Positions 1 to 7,523 of a DNA stretch of 64,000 nucleotides are shown here, in pieces; within the stretch, counting starts at the first letter, position 1, and every line of letters begins with the position of its first letter. The DNA lies in the NCBI RefSeq assembly GCF_029541745.1, contig NZ_CP089746.1, forward strand, positions 5,899,559 through 5,963,558. Reading direction: 5' to 3'. The notes under the pieces were generated by a model. The model saw nothing but the letters and a program-made list of their open reading frames with translations, made no database searches and was not told where the DNA came from. Both the position numbers and the translations under genes were made by a program. Source of the stretch: Streptomyces sp. LX-29 (lineage in GTDB: Bacteria > Actinomycetota > Actinomycetes > Streptomycetales > Streptomycetaceae).

Positions 1-1190
1 GTCTCCAGCGACCGTTCCTCGACCTCCGTCACGTCCACTGGCGCCGCCTTCGTGCTGGCAGCCTTCTTCCGTGCGGCTGCGGCAGCGGCCGCGTGGTCCG
101 GGTCGGTGATGGTCTGGTGGCGAGCCCAGCTGCGGGCATGCCGGGCGACCTCGACGCCGTCGCAGGTCACCAGGACCTGGTCCAGGTCCGCGGTGACTTC
201 GATGCGGCGGCCGACGGCCAGTGGATGCACCGAGTAGTCGCAGGTGTCCAGGCGGACGTAGTGGTCCCGGGGCAGCCGCAGCGATGCCTTCCACCAGCCC
301 GGCGGGGCGACCGGCGGCAGGGCCAGCATCCGGGAGCGGTCCGCTTCCAGCCGGTCCGCCGGACGAGCCTGCAGGCTGCGGTGAATGCGCCGGTTGGCCT
401 TGGTCAGCCAGTCGGCGAGCTGAATGTTGAAATCGGCCGGCGAGGTGAACACCCGCCCGGGCAGGAACGACGTCTCCAGATAGCCGTTGGCCCGTTCGAC
501 CAGCCCCTTGGCCTCCGGATCCCGGGGCTTGCAGAGCAGGAACTTGATGCCCAGCAGCCCGGCGAACGCGGCAAACTCGTCGGTCAGTTGAGGTCCCCCG
601 GACCGCCAGGAGCCCACAGCACCCTCGTTGTCCCAGACCAGCACCCGTGGGACGGCGCCCAGCTCGGTCAGCAGCCGCCAGTGCCCGGCGATCAAGTCGG
701 CCGCCGACCTGGAGGGCAGCATCCGGGCGGTGATCCACCGCGAGTAGCCCGCGACCATGACCAGCACCGGCGGCCGCCCGACCTGCCCGAAGCCGAGCGG
801 GATGTCGGCGGGCGGGAACCACAGGTCGCACTGGCCGATCTCGCCCGGCTCATAGACCGTCCGCGAGGCTGGATCCGCGGGCCGATAGGCCGGCCGCAGG
901 TCTCGGACCCGGTCCTTGAGCACCGTCAGCCCGCGGTCCCAGCCGATCCGCTCGGCGATCACCGTCGCGGGCATCTCCGGCCACTGCTCGAGCAGTTCGC
1001 GGATCTGCGGCTCGACCGCGTCCACGATGGAGCCCTTCGGCGCCCGCTGGTACTTCGGCGGCGCGTCGTCCGCGATCGCCCTGCGGACGGTGTTCCTCGA
1101 GATCCCCAGCTTCCTTGCGATCGCCCGCACCGGCATCTGCTCGGCCCGGTGAAGCCGACGGATCTCCGCCCAGTCCTCCACGCTGATCAC
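1..1190 (-). CDS. istA: IS21-family transposase IstA (partial, C-terminus off the edge)
   Basis: DDE-type transposase that cuts and joins the ends of its own element, working with the IstB ATPase. About 396 residues are visible and the frame is still open at base 1. An N-terminal helix-turn-helix (AIARKLGISRNTVRRAI, about residues 20-37) binds the terminal repeats. The catalytic acidic residues lie in CDLWFPPADIP (about residue 118), VWDNEGAVG (about 185) and EAKGLVERANGYLE (about 230), with normal family spacing. GTG at 1190 is taken as the start because it gives the usual VISVEDWAEIRRLHR opening; GTG at 1181 is possible. The gene looks intact as far as it can be read. Confidence 0.9.
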   Translation of the reverse strand, partial: MISVEDWAEIRRLHRAEQMPVRAIARKLGISRNTVRRAIADDAPPKYQRAPKGSIVDAVEPQIRELLEQWPEMPATVIAERIGWDRGLTVLKDRVRDLRPAYRPADPASRTVYEPGEIGQCDLWFPPADIPLGFGQVGRPPVLVMVAGYSRWITARMLPSRSAADLIAGHWRLLTELGAVPRVLVWDNEGAVGSWRSGGPQLTDEFAAFAGLLGIKFLLCKPRDPEAKGLVERANGYLETSFLPGRVFTSPADFNIQLADWLTKANRRIHRSLQARPADRLEADRSRMLALPPVAPPGWWKASLRLPRDHYVRLDTCDYSVHPLAVGRRIEVTADLDQVLVTCDGVEVARHARSWARHQTITDPDHAAAAAAARKKAASTKAAPVDVTEVEERSLE

Positions 1191-1282
1191 CACTCCTCCC
1201 GGCCTGGCTCAACGAGCCAGACCCCTGGAGGGGGTCAACTTTCAAGCGTCGCTACTGGTCCACTTTTCAGCCGTCGCCGACA
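1..1282 (-). mobile_element. IS21-type insertion sequence, right end (partial)
   Basis: The window opens inside an IS21-family element. Its transposase gene reads leftward off the edge, so the helper ATPase gene istB would lie outside. The right end is recognisable. Two imperfect copies of one motif, at 1233-1247 (ggtcaactttcaagc) and 1257-1271 (ggtccacttttcagc), form the multiple terminal repeats typical of IS21 ends. The sequence then reaches a terminal CA at about 1282. Directly after this point begins DNA matching the inside of the DUF5994 gene further right, so the element sits inside a gene. The exact end is inferred from the break in homology; the other end is not visible. Confidence 0.8.
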
Positions 1283-1355
1283 CCGACTGATGTCCGCCGC
1301 AGCCACGCCCGGAGGGCTCCTCAGCGCCAGTGGTCTGATGGCGAGCGAGGACCTC
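1283..1355 (+). pseudogene. DUF5994 gene remnant, cut by the IS
   Basis: This short stretch encodes RLMSAAATPGG and about a dozen further residues that match residues 126-148 of the intact DUF5994 protein at 2577-3146. The front of the gene is missing where the IS21 element begins. Soon after 1355 the sequence jumps to DNA matching the leader of the 86-aa gene (about 3385 onward). The end of the DUF5994 gene and the small membrane gene that follows it in the intact copy have therefore been deleted. It has no start codon and no function. Confidence 0.75.
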
Positions 1356-1433
1356 ATGCGCGATCCTGGCCGGAGGCGGTGGGCGCGGTGCCGCGCCCGC
1401 CCACCGGCACGTCTACCGATGAACGAGGTCGCC

Positions 1434-1697
1434 GTGAAGCCACCGGAACCACCCCCCTCGGGCGGGCGGGCCGAGGTGCGTATCGTTGCCGCGTCTCCCG
1501 AGGCCGCCCGTCGGGTCGCAGAGGTACTCCGTCATTGCTTCGCTGCGACCGAACAGCGTAGCTACCCCGCCGGCAGCGACGGCGGAACCCGCCTCCACCT
1601 CACCGTGGACACCACGCGCACGGCAGAGCGGGCGCGGTCCTGGTTGGCAGCCAGTCGTTCCTCCGCGCAGGACCGTCCCCAGACGGACGAAGTCTGA
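1434..1697 (+). CDS. Small hypothetical protein, left copy of a duplicated gene
   Basis: An 87-residue protein of unknown function, about 85% identical by eye to the gene at 3465-3725. The shared core is VRIVAASPEAARRVAEVL, then YPAGSDGGTRLHLT, ending in QTDEV. It could be a small alpha/beta fold, but I recognise no domain. GTG at 1434 is the start because it aligns with the ATG of the right-hand copy and follows an AACGAGG-like ribosome site. An upstream in-frame ATG at 1419 aligns with ACG in the other copy. The upstream partner genes are lost here, so expression depends on whatever promoter remains after the IS insertion. Confidence 0.65.
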   Translation: MKPPEPPPSGGRAEVRIVAASPEAARRVAEVLRHCFAATEQRSYPAGSDGGTRLHLTVDTTRTAERARSWLAASRSSAQDRPQTDEV

Positions 1698-1759
1698 GAT
1701 AAGGACCCCCGTCGGTGCCCGCCACGAGTGAGTGGCATTGCGCATGTCTGCCAAGCCAG

Positions 1760-1802
1760 GGGGCGCATCGCGGTCGACTGGGCACGGGGAGATACCCGCA
1801 AT
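1760..1802 (+). pseudogene. Fragment of the winged-helix-like gene (left copy)
   Basis: Around 1770-1790 the sequence ggtcgactgggcac and its flanks match the stretch of the intact 90-aa gene (3790-4062) that encodes VTVDWAQGNTPA. The spacer after the small gene also matches (aaggaccc near 1703 and near 3729). Most of the gene, including its start and first half, is deleted. This supports an old tandem duplication of the whole cassette followed by decay of the left copy. The match is short, so confidence is moderate. Confidence 0.5.
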
Positions 1803-1859
1803 CCCTTGTCGGGCGGCTGGCTTGCGCGTCGCCCCTGTCGTAGACCATCGGCCCCCCGG

Positions 1860-2039
1860 TCACCGGACACGGTGTTTCCCTGCGCGCCGGCGGCCGAGGC
1901 GTATGCGGAGGAAGACGAGGTCGGCAACGAGCACCATCATGCCGATGATCAGCAGGTAGAACAGTCCCTCGGTCACCGCTCCGATGATGCCCAGCACGAT
2001 CGCCACGACGATCAGCAGGAGAAAGAGGGCCATGGCCAT
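1860..2039 (-). CDS. Small hydrophobic membrane protein (59 aa)
   Basis: Two predicted membrane helices (LFLLLIVVAIVLGIIGAV and LFYLLIIGMMVLVADLVFL) and a basic tail (RIRLGRRRAGKHRVR) that should face the cytoplasm. Small proteins of this layout are common in Streptomyces next to DUF5994-type cassettes; their function is not known to me. The start ATG at 2039 has GAGG upstream. The gene begins 5 bases after the stop of the 79-aa gene at 2045-2284, so the two are almost certainly one leftward transcript with coupled translation. Confidence 0.7.
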   Translation of the reverse strand: MAMALFLLLIVVAIVLGIIGAVTEGLFYLLIIGMMVLVADLVFLRIRLGRRRAGKHRVR

Positions 2040-2044
2040 CTGCG

Positions 2045-2284
2045 TCACCTCATATCGCGGCGTTTCCGGCCCGTCTGCGGGGCTTCCGTGGCGATCGGGC
2101 GTGTCCGGCCGGTGCTGGTGTCGATGAGGATCTGCGCGGCCGTGGCGTTGTCGGTGCTGACGGCCCGGGCCATGGCTGCCCGGCATGTGTCGTCTCCGGC
2201 CGCAGCGGGGCGGTTCCAGGTTTCGGCTTGGTGGATCGCGTCCGGCAGAAGCTTCGTTTCACGCGGGGGTTCGGCGTCGGACAT
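2045..2284 (-). CDS. Hypothetical protein, 79 aa
   Basis: A small soluble protein without a recognisable domain. It opens MSDAEPPRETKLLPDAIH and contains an alanine-rich helix (AAMARAVSTDNATAAQI) and a basic C-terminus. The ATG at 2284 is preceded by a GGGGGAG ribosome site. It is the first gene of a two-gene leftward unit with the small membrane protein at 1860-2039 and is divergent from the DUF5994 gene. Codon use looks like its Streptomyces neighbours. Function unknown. Confidence 0.6.
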   Translation of the reverse strand: MSDAEPPRETKLLPDAIHQAETWNRPAAAGDDTCRAAMARAVSTDNATAAQILIDTSTGRTRPIATEAPQTGRKRRDMR

Positions 2285-2576
2285 GGTGTGCTCCCCCGTC
2301 TGGGTTCGGCATGCGCTCGTTGATCGCCTGGGATGACGTCTGGGCCACTGCCGGTTTCACCGTACTCCGTGAGCCCCGCCCAGGCTCACCTGCGCGCCGC
2401 GGTTCCAGACCCGAGTTCCCGGTGAAAAGGCTGGTCACGCGCGGGTTCACCGGACCGTGCCCGGAGTACAGTGGAGGCACCGGGAGTACTTCGCACACCG
2501 GCTCCCACGCCGGGTCGTTCTCGGCGAGTAACAACACCGGGACGTCGAAGACGAGCCCCGGAGATAGGTCCGCGCG
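2285..2576. promoter_or_regulatory. Divergent intergenic region
   Basis: This 292-base gap separates the leftward 79-aa gene from the rightward DUF5994 gene, so it should hold promoters for both. I see no convincing hairpin or operator and cannot assign -35/-10 boxes with confidence. Confidence 0.35.
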
Positions 2577-3146
2577 ATGACCGCGACCATCGACCGTACG
2601 ATTTTCAACGAGCGTGTGACCTCACCACCGGCCCGCATGTCCATGACCCCGGCGGGGTCAGCCCCGGGTCTGCTGGACGGTGCCTGGTGGCCTCGGTCTC
2701 GCGATCTTTCCCGTGAACTCCCCGCCCTCATCGACGTGCTGGACGCGCGCTGGGGCCGGATCACGCGTGTCACGGTGAACCCGACCCACTGGCCCATGAT
2801 CCCGCGCAAGGTGCCCGTGGCGGGGCACACGCTGCACGTGGGCTGGTTCTCCGATGAGCAGGACCCACACAAGCTGATCCTCCTCTCCTACACCGCAGGC
2901 CGCTGGGACCTGCTGGTGATCCCGCCAGAGACCGGTGCGGCCGCCGCCGCCCGACTGATGTCCGCCGCAGCCACCCCCGGCGGCTTCCTCACCGCCAGCG
3001 CCCTGATGTCGCGCGAGGACACCTCCCGTGAGGCGAGGGAGTCGCTGGCCCGGGAAGAGGAGTGGGAGACGGAAGGCGGGCACGCCGCGGCGGCGGCCGG
3101 GAACCCGGACCCGATCGGTCCCATGAGTTGCGCCCGAGGGATGTGA
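2577..3146 (+). CDS. DUF5994 family protein
   Basis: A 189-residue protein of the actinobacterial DUF5994 family. Recognisable parts are LLDGAWWPRSRDLSRELPAL near residue 32, the strand-rich middle (RITRVTVNP, WDLLVIPPETG) and the C-terminal AAARLMSAAATPGGFLTAS motif near residue 125. Family members often stand in short clusters with small hypothetical and anti-sigma or SpoIIE-type genes; the biochemical role is unknown. The ATG at 2577 follows GGAGATAGG. The stop lies 4 bases before the next gene, so the two are likely co-transcribed. A truncated paralogue remains at 1283-1355. Confidence 0.8.
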   Translation: MTATIDRTIFNERVTSPPARMSMTPAGSAPGLLDGAWWPRSRDLSRELPALIDVLDARWGRITRVTVNPTHWPMIPRKVPVAGHTLHVGWFSDEQDPHKLILLSYTAGRWDLLVIPPETGAAAAARLMSAAATPGGFLTASALMSREDTSREARESLAREEEWETEGGHAAAAAGNPDPIGPMSCARGM

Positions 3147-3150
3147 GGTC

Positions 3151-3378
3151 ATGGAGATCGCCATCACCGTGTCCGTGATCCTCGCCATGATCGTCATAGG
3201 AGTGCTGCTGATCCATCTGCTCAATGGCCAGCACGACGAGCGGATCGCGGCATTCCACTACGGCGACACCTTGCCGGGAATCGGCCGACGGAGCCGGAAG
3301 GGCCGGCGGCCGGCAGAGCATGCCGGTTCTCCCGCCGCCGCTCCTCGCCGCAAGCGACCCGAAGAGGGCGCCGGATGA
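3151..3378 (+). CDS. Small single-pass membrane protein (75 aa)
   Basis: One N-terminal membrane helix (VSVILAMIVIGVLLIHLL, residues 7-24) followed by a polar, basic tail ending KRPEEGAG. The ATG at 3151 sits 4 bases after the DUF5994 stop, with a GAGG ribosome site inside the end of that gene, which suggests translational coupling. The gene is absent from the decayed left copy of the cassette. No family recognised. Confidence 0.6.
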   Translation: MEIAITVSVILAMIVIGVLLIHLLNGQHDERIAAFHYGDTLPGIGRRSRKGRRPAEHAGSPAAAPRRKRPEEGAG

Positions 3379-3464
3379 CGCGGACCCTTCTCCTGACCGG
3401 GGGCGGTGGGTGCGGCGCCACGGCGCCCGCCCACCGGCACATCACCCCGACGAACGAGGCCACC

Positions 3465-3725
3465 ATGAAGCCACCGGAACCACCGTCGGGCGAGCGTAGC
3501 GAGGTACGCATCGTCGCCGCGTCTCCCGAGGCCGCCCGTCGAGTCGCTGAGGTACTCCGCCGTTGCTTCGCCGCCACCGAACAGCGCAGCTACCCCGCCG
3601 GCAGCGACGGCGGTACCCGCCTCCACCTCACCCTGGACACCAGGCACACGGCGGAGCCCGCGCGGTCCTGGTTGGAAGCCAGTCGGCCCTCCGAGCAGAA
3701 CCGCGCACAGACGGACGAGGTCTGA
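3465..3725 (+). CDS. Small hypothetical protein, right copy of a duplicated gene
   Basis: An 86-residue protein with no assigned domain. It starts MKPPEPPSGERSEVRIVAAS and ends QTDEV; a helix (EAARRVAEVLRRCFAATEQ) is followed by a strand (GTRLHLTLDT). ATG 3465 is chosen because it follows GAGG at a good distance and aligns with the GTG start of the left copy at 1434. The two copies differ at scattered codons, as expected for a paralogous pair and not a recent error. It lies between the small membrane protein and the winged-helix-like gene. Confidence 0.65.
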   Translation: MKPPEPPSGERSEVRIVAASPEAARRVAEVLRRCFAATEQRSYPAGSDGGTRLHLTLDTRHTAEPARSWLEASRPSEQNRAQTDEV

Positions 3726-3789
3726 GGCAAGGACCCTCGTAGGTGCCCCGCATGACCCGTAGGCGCCCCGCATGAATGGGCGGGCAATC

Positions 3790-4062
3790 ATGGCAACGCT
3801 CCACGAGCGGAAGAACTACCGCGAAGCGATCATGAAGACCCTGTACGAGGCCACGGAAGGCAATCGCCTCCTTGGCGTCACCGGGGCGAAGCTGCGCGGC
3901 GACCTGCACATGCCTGAGCAGGATCTGGCCGCGGCGTGTGCATACCTGGCGGGCGAGGGGCTCGTCACGGTCGACTGGGCACAGGGAAACACGCCCGCGA
4001 TGGTCACGCTGACACATCAGGGAATCCGGCTGATGGAGGCCGAAGAGGAGCGCCGTTGGTGA
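3790..4062 (+). CDS. Winged-helix-like small protein (90 aa)
   Basis: Starts MATLHERKNYREAIMKTLYE. The pattern of helices (LLGVTGAKLRGDLHMPEQ, DLAAACAYLAGEG) followed by a short hairpin (LVTVDWAQGNTPAMVTLTHQG) and a last helix (IRLMEAEEE) is that of a winged helix-turn-helix. It could bind DNA or act as a protein-interaction module. ATG 3790 is preferred to ATG 3772, which would add only MNGRAI. It is the last gene of the DUF5994 cassette; a hairpin follows at 4189-4216. Regulator of the cassette is a guess from the fold only. Confidence 0.65.
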   Translation: MATLHERKNYREAIMKTLYEATEGNRLLGVTGAKLRGDLHMPEQDLAAACAYLAGEGLVTVDWAQGNTPAMVTLTHQGIRLMEAEEERRW

Positions 4063-4378
4063 CACGGCGCTGAAGCCCTTTCCGGCTGAAGGTCGCATCA
4101 TCCAAGAATCCGTTATGCCGGAAAAGCGGTATAGGCATAGCATGGTCAGTGGGCCGGTGCACTCTCACGTGCAACCGACCCGGAAGGGCGGCCCCGGTGT
4201 GTATACACCGGGGCCGTTGTGCACTGTCGGCGCGACGGCAGGGAACGAACGGACCAGGTCCGTGTGGCGGTCGAGCAAGCCCGGAGCCGAACAAGCAGGC
4301 TGCCTGAGATCGCCTCGTTGGGGACAGTCGGCTCAGCAGGTGAAGGCGGCATCGGGCCGACGGGTGAAGGGCGCGGCG
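4063..4378. other. Gap before the SpoIIE phosphatase gene
   Basis: The 316 bases contain the hairpin at 4189-4216 and should also contain the promoter of the phosphatase gene. I see no other gene. An in-frame upstream extension of the phosphatase reading frame exists but crosses the hairpin and lacks normal protein character. Confidence 0.4.
4189..4216 (+). terminator. Intrinsic terminator-like hairpin
   Basis: Perfect 12-bp arms, cggccccggtgt (4189-4200) and acaccggggccg (4205-4216), with a 4-base loop, followed by ttgt. It is placed to end the transcript of the DUF5994 cassette. Confidence 0.65.
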
Positions 4379-5620
4379 ATGGCGGAGAGTGAGCGGCAGG
4401 CCGGCAAGGGCGCGGTGGACCGGTCGGAGGGGTTCGGTGAGCGGCTGCTGGGGGTGCTGCTGGACCGGGCACACGAGATGCCGCCTCAGCTGATCGCCCC
4501 GCTGATCGCGGAAGAGGTGGCCCGGGTCGGTGGCCGGGACATCTCGATCCTCCTGCAGGACTATGCACAGCTCCTGCTCGTGCCGCTGCCAGGCAGGGGG
4601 CTGAGCATCGGCGAGCCCGAGCCGATCGGCGACTCCCACGCCGGCACGGCCTTCCTGAACGCGACCCCCGTCGAGGTACCGCAGGCCGACAGCGTCCGGA
4701 TGTATCTGCCGTTGCTGGACGGTAGCGACCAGGTGGGAGTCCTGGCCCTCACCCTGGAGACCGTCGACGACGACGACCGGCGCCTGCTGCGCAGGCTCGC
4801 GGGACTGATCGCCGACCTGTTGGTCACCAAGCACGGCTACACCGACCAGTTCTTCCTCACCCGGCGCCGCGAGTCCATGAGCGTGACCGCGGAGATCCAG
4901 TGGTCTCTGCTCCCGCCGCTGGCGATGTCCCTGCCGCAGGTCGCGGTGGCCGGAATTCTGGAGCCCGCCTACAACGTCGCCGGCGACAGCTTCGACTACG
5001 CGCTCAACGGAGACATCCTGCACGTGGCCGTGGTTGATGCGATGGGCCATGGCCTGAACGCCGCCACGATGGCCACCGTCGCCATCGGGGCCTACCGGCA
5101 CTCCAGACGTGCCGGCATCGGCCTGTCCGAGATCTATGCCTTCATGGACAGGGCCGTCGCCGAGCAGTTCGGGCCCGAACACTTCGTCACCGCGCAGATG
5201 ATGCGTCTGAACGTCGCAACGGGCCACCTGCAGTGGGTCAACGCGGGACACCCCGCACCACTACTGATCCGCAACCACCGGGTTCTCCGGCAACTGGAGA
5301 GCCCGACCACCTTGCCGGTCGGCTTCGGGGGTGAAGAGCCCCAGGTCAGCGAGCAGATGCTCGAACGTGGCGACCAGGTGCTGTGCTTCACCGACGGCCT
5401 GATCGAGGAGCACGAAGCCGGCGAAGAGCAGTTCGGCGAGGAGCAGCTCATCCACTGGGTCAACCGCATCGAGCACACGGAGAAGGGAGTACGGGCGGTG
5501 GTGCGCTCGCTCTCCCACACCCTGAAACAGGAGCGGGGCGGGAGCACCAGCGACGACGCGACCCTCTTCCTGATCGAGTGGCGCGGGGGCGCCGCCGACC
5601 ACCTCGCCGTCCTGGATTGA
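4379..5620 (+). CDS. PP2C-type serine/threonine phosphatase (SpoIIE family)
   Basis: A 413-residue cytoplasmic phosphatase. Residues 1-150 form a GAF-like or sensor region. From about residue 180 there is the SpoIIE/PP2C domain: AYNVAGDSFDYA, the metal-binding DAMGHGLNAATMA, NAGHPAPLL, CFTDGLIEE and SDDATLFLIEW. Such enzymes dephosphorylate anti-anti-sigma factors in partner-switching systems. No kinase or STAS partner is adjacent, so its substrate is unknown. ATG 4379 follows GAAGG at a normal distance; a longer frame opening at 4115 looks non-coding and crosses a hairpin. It is the last gene before the left attachment site, with two hairpins after it. Confidence 0.88.
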   Translation: MAESERQAGKGAVDRSEGFGERLLGVLLDRAHEMPPQLIAPLIAEEVARVGGRDISILLQDYAQLLLVPLPGRGLSIGEPEPIGDSHAGTAFLNATPVEVPQADSVRMYLPLLDGSDQVGVLALTLETVDDDDRRLLRRLAGLIADLLVTKHGYTDQFFLTRRRESMSVTAEIQWSLLPPLAMSLPQVAVAGILEPAYNVAGDSFDYALNGDILHVAVVDAMGHGLNAATMATVAIGAYRHSRRAGIGLSEIYAFMDRAVAEQFGPEHFVTAQMMRLNVATGHLQWVNAGHPAPLLIRNHRVLRQLESPTTLPVGFGGEEPQVSEQMLERGDQVLCFTDGLIEEHEAGEEQFGEEQLIHWVNRIEHTEKGVRAVVRSLSHTLKQERGGSTSDDATLFLIEWRGGAADHLAVLD

Positions 5621-5642
5621 ACCGATACCTGCCCCATCCTTG

Positions 5643-5673
5643 ACGGAGCCGAGGCGCAGGCTCGCGGCTCCGT
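5643..5673 (+). terminator. Terminator after the phosphatase gene
   Basis: Arms acggagccg (5643-5651) and cggctccgt (5665-5673) with a 13-base loop, followed by atttcgc, 22 bases after the phosphatase stop codon. Confidence 0.6.
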
Positions 5674-5710
5674 ATTTCGCTGCCCGGTCGGGAACAGCGC
5701 GGCTGATTCA

Positions 5711-5763
5711 TTCGCCACGAAGGCCGCCACCTCCTCCTCGGAGATGGCGGCCTTCGTGGCGAA
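5711..5763. terminator. Strong 19-bp perfect hairpin
   Basis: Perfect 19-base arms, ttcgccacgaaggccgcca (5711-5729) and tggcggccttcgtggcgaa (5745-5763), with a 15-base loop. It stands between the phosphatase and the attachment region. The right end of the glnA-integrated element has a similar hairpin (22852-22891) in the same relative position, so it may insulate the element end as well as stop transcription. Confidence 0.7.
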
Positions 5764-5793
5764 TGTGACGGCAGGTCAGGTGCCTGCGTGACC

Positions 5794-5930
5794 GGTGCGC
5801 ACCCGGTGCCCAAGGCCCTGGAGAACAGCCAAGCGCAGCGGGAACTGCTGATCAGTGTTCCCACAGGTCATAGCACGTCTCCGGACCTCAGGCCCAGGTG
5901 AGCCCGCACTGCCGTTTAGATGTCGAAGTA
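5794..5930 (+). other. Left attachment site with an attR-like flank
   Basis: The core tttagatgtcgaagta (5915-5930) is a 16-base exact copy of the end of glnA (23049-23064), covering FDI and the stop codon on the minus strand. The flank to its left (5794-5914) has the same layout as the flank left of the right-hand core. A doubled ggtgc motif with 11-base period starts exactly 121 bases before each core (5794 and 22928), and aggtca and gcccaggt recur at matching places. The DNA left of 5915 therefore looks like the right end of a second, related element joined in tandem. Confidence 0.75.
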
Positions 5931-5981
5931 GAGGTAGAGGAACGCTCTGACGTGCACAGATATCCCGCTGATGGGCAGGCC

Positions 5982-5999
5982 GGTGCACAACTGGTGCAC
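5982..5999 (+). repeat. Candidate arm-type integrase binding repeats, left end
   Basis: ggtgcac occurs twice with 11-base period (5982-5999), and another gtgcaca lies at 5952. The right end has the same doubled ggtgcac with the same period at 22928-22945. One helical turn between copies, and presence at both ends, suggest arm sites for the integrase. Inferred from pattern only. Confidence 0.45.
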
Positions 6000-6228
6000 G
6001 GCACGCGTCCCCCGTCACTGACGTAAGCCGCCGATGCCGGGCAGGCTCCGCCTTGGGCAAAGCATCTGTTGGCGTGGACCTGACGTCGGACCCAATCCCG
6101 GCGGCCGTAGCAGGCGTTGGCATCCAGTCGCCCGGGGCTTCGAATCAGCCGATAACGGTGGGTCGGAGGACGCCGAGCATGCCTGTCCGTGACGATGCGT
6201 CCAGTGCACCGACGGGGCGGGAGGGCCA

Positions 6229-6372
6229 ATGGGCAAGCAAGTCAAGTGCGGATCGACGAAGACCACGACCGGCAAGCCGTGTCAGAACCCAGCGATGATC
6301 GGCTACTCCCGCTGCCAACTCCACCGAGGTGAGTGGACGCCGCGGCAGAAGAAGAAGACCAAGAAGCGCTGA
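6229..6372 (+). CDS. 47-aa zinc-ribbon-like protein
   Basis: A very small gene. The Cys/His pattern CGSTKTTTGKPC, then GYSRCQLHRGE, gives C-x10-C-x10-C-x2-H, as in the short zinc-binding HGG-type motifs found in many phage and mobile-element proteins. The C-terminus is highly basic (PRQKKKTKKR), so nucleic-acid binding is likely. ATG 6229 follows GGGAGGGCC. It is the first gene inside the left end of the element. A large GC hairpin follows and separates it from the convergent nuclease gene. Specific role unknown. Confidence 0.6.
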   Translation: MGKQVKCGSTKTTTGKPCQNPAMIGYSRCQLHRGEWTPRQKKKTKKR

Positions 6373-6404
6373 CCACGCCTGGGCGGAAGCCGCTGTTAAG
6401 CGCG

Positions 6405-6457
6405 CTGCCCCCGGGCCCCGGACGCGCACCCGCTCGACCGGGGCCCGGGGGGGGCAG
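6405..6457. terminator. GC-rich hairpin between convergent genes
   Basis: Arms ctgcccccgggccccgg (6405-6421) and the complementary stretch at 6438-6457, with a few extra G bases. Its position between the zinc-ribbon gene and the 3' end of the nuclease gene suggests bidirectional termination. Confidence 0.6.
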
Positions 6458-6530
6458 GCACCCGCGCTCCGCCGCATCAGGCTGCCGTTTCCCGGTATAC
6501 GGCCCGGTGTCTATACGGCGGCGGTGGCAC

Positions 6531-7235
6531 TCAGGCGCGGTAAGTATCCTTCCAACGCTTGCGGTGGGCGCGATCGCCTTGACCAGCGCCGTTCAGCGGC
6601 AGCATGGCCTGCAGTGGCGTGCCCGTGTTCCACACGCCCAGTAGGTCGCGGTGAACGGCGAGCACGCCGTGCTGGACCGCGAGGGCAAGCGCGGCCTTGC
6701 TGAAAGGGCAGGTGGCCGCAAACACTGCTACGTCGGCTTTGTGGTGTAGCCAGGCCGTGCCGACAAACTTTTGCATGTCGCCGCTGGCTACGTACCGGTG
6801 CGGGGCGTAGTGCTTGCACTGGACGACCAGGCGCCGGCCGTCGGGCAGGGTGGCGATGACGTCTGCACCCAGGTCGCCGGACTTGCCGCTCACCTCGACA
6901 TCCGTGCAGCCATCGCGGCGGCACAACCCTGCGACGTATCGCTCGAACTCTTGCCAGCTCATCGCATCCACCTCGGCCAGTGACCGGTGACCGACGCGGA
7001 TCGCTTCGTCGTCCCGCCACCGCTGGTCCCGGCCCCGTACCAGCCGGTCCGTGCGCCAGAGCCACCAAGCGGCACCGCCGACACCGCCGAGCACGGCGAT
7101 GCCTACGAGATAGGGCCAGATCTGTGACCAGAACGCTGCCAGCAAGATCAGCGCGAACGCACCACTGCCCAAGGTCGCGTTCCGCCGGTCCTGTCTCCTC
7201 CATGCAGCCAACCGGCGCTTGCGCTTCCTCGTCAC
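6531..7235 (-). CDS. Membrane-anchored Mrr-like restriction endonuclease
   Basis: A 234-residue protein. A basic N-terminus (MTRKRKRRLAAWRRQDRR) is followed by two membrane helices (residues about 22-57, including AFALILLAAFWSQIWPYLV and VLGGVGGAAWWLW), then a Mrr-type nuclease domain. Its catalytic pattern is visible: FERYVAGLCRRDG, GDLGADVIATLPDGRR and VVQCKHY (the D...QxK core). Mrr-family enzymes cut modified foreign DNA or act in DNA-damage responses; the membrane-anchored form is widespread in actinobacteria. GTG 7235 is chosen because GGGGGAAG precedes it. As element cargo it may defend the host or the element against phage or plasmid DNA. Confidence 0.85.
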   Translation of the reverse strand: MTRKRKRRLAAWRRQDRRNATLGSGAFALILLAAFWSQIWPYLVGIAVLGGVGGAAWWLWRTDRLVRGRDQRWRDDEAIRVGHRSLAEVDAMSWQEFERYVAGLCRRDGCTDVEVSGKSGDLGADVIATLPDGRRLVVQCKHYAPHRYVASGDMQKFVGTAWLHHKADVAVFAATCPFSKAALALAVQHGVLAVHRDLLGVWNTGTPLQAMLPLNGAGQGDRAHRKRWKDTYRA

Positions 7236-7523
7236 GCTTCCCCCTGCCCGTCTCTCGACCAGATGCTGAGAGTCTGGGCGAGGAGCATGCCAAAGAGAAG
7301 GTCGCACTCATGGCCAGTGGCTCGATTCCGCCGCTACTCAGGAAGTGTGGCTCTCGGTATGCGGTCTTCCATGCCGTTTCGGACGGGGAACCACTGTGTC
7401 TCAAAGGGTCCCGCGAGCATGGCGTGCGCGCAGGGCTCTTGGTGAGGCGTTCAGAGTGCAGTGGGTAGAAGTCTAGGCCGAAGAACGAAGCGCTGACCTG
7501 TGCGGAAGCCATAGCCTGCCGAT

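Noticed and set aside
93..1697. Long plus-strand frame across the IS and the 87-aa gene
   Set aside because: It is the antisense shadow of the transposase up to 1282; only its last part, from 1434, is a real gene.
4115..4378. N-terminal extension of the phosphatase
   Set aside because: It crosses a perfect hairpin, lacks a ribosome site and has no family similarity; ATG 4379 fits better.
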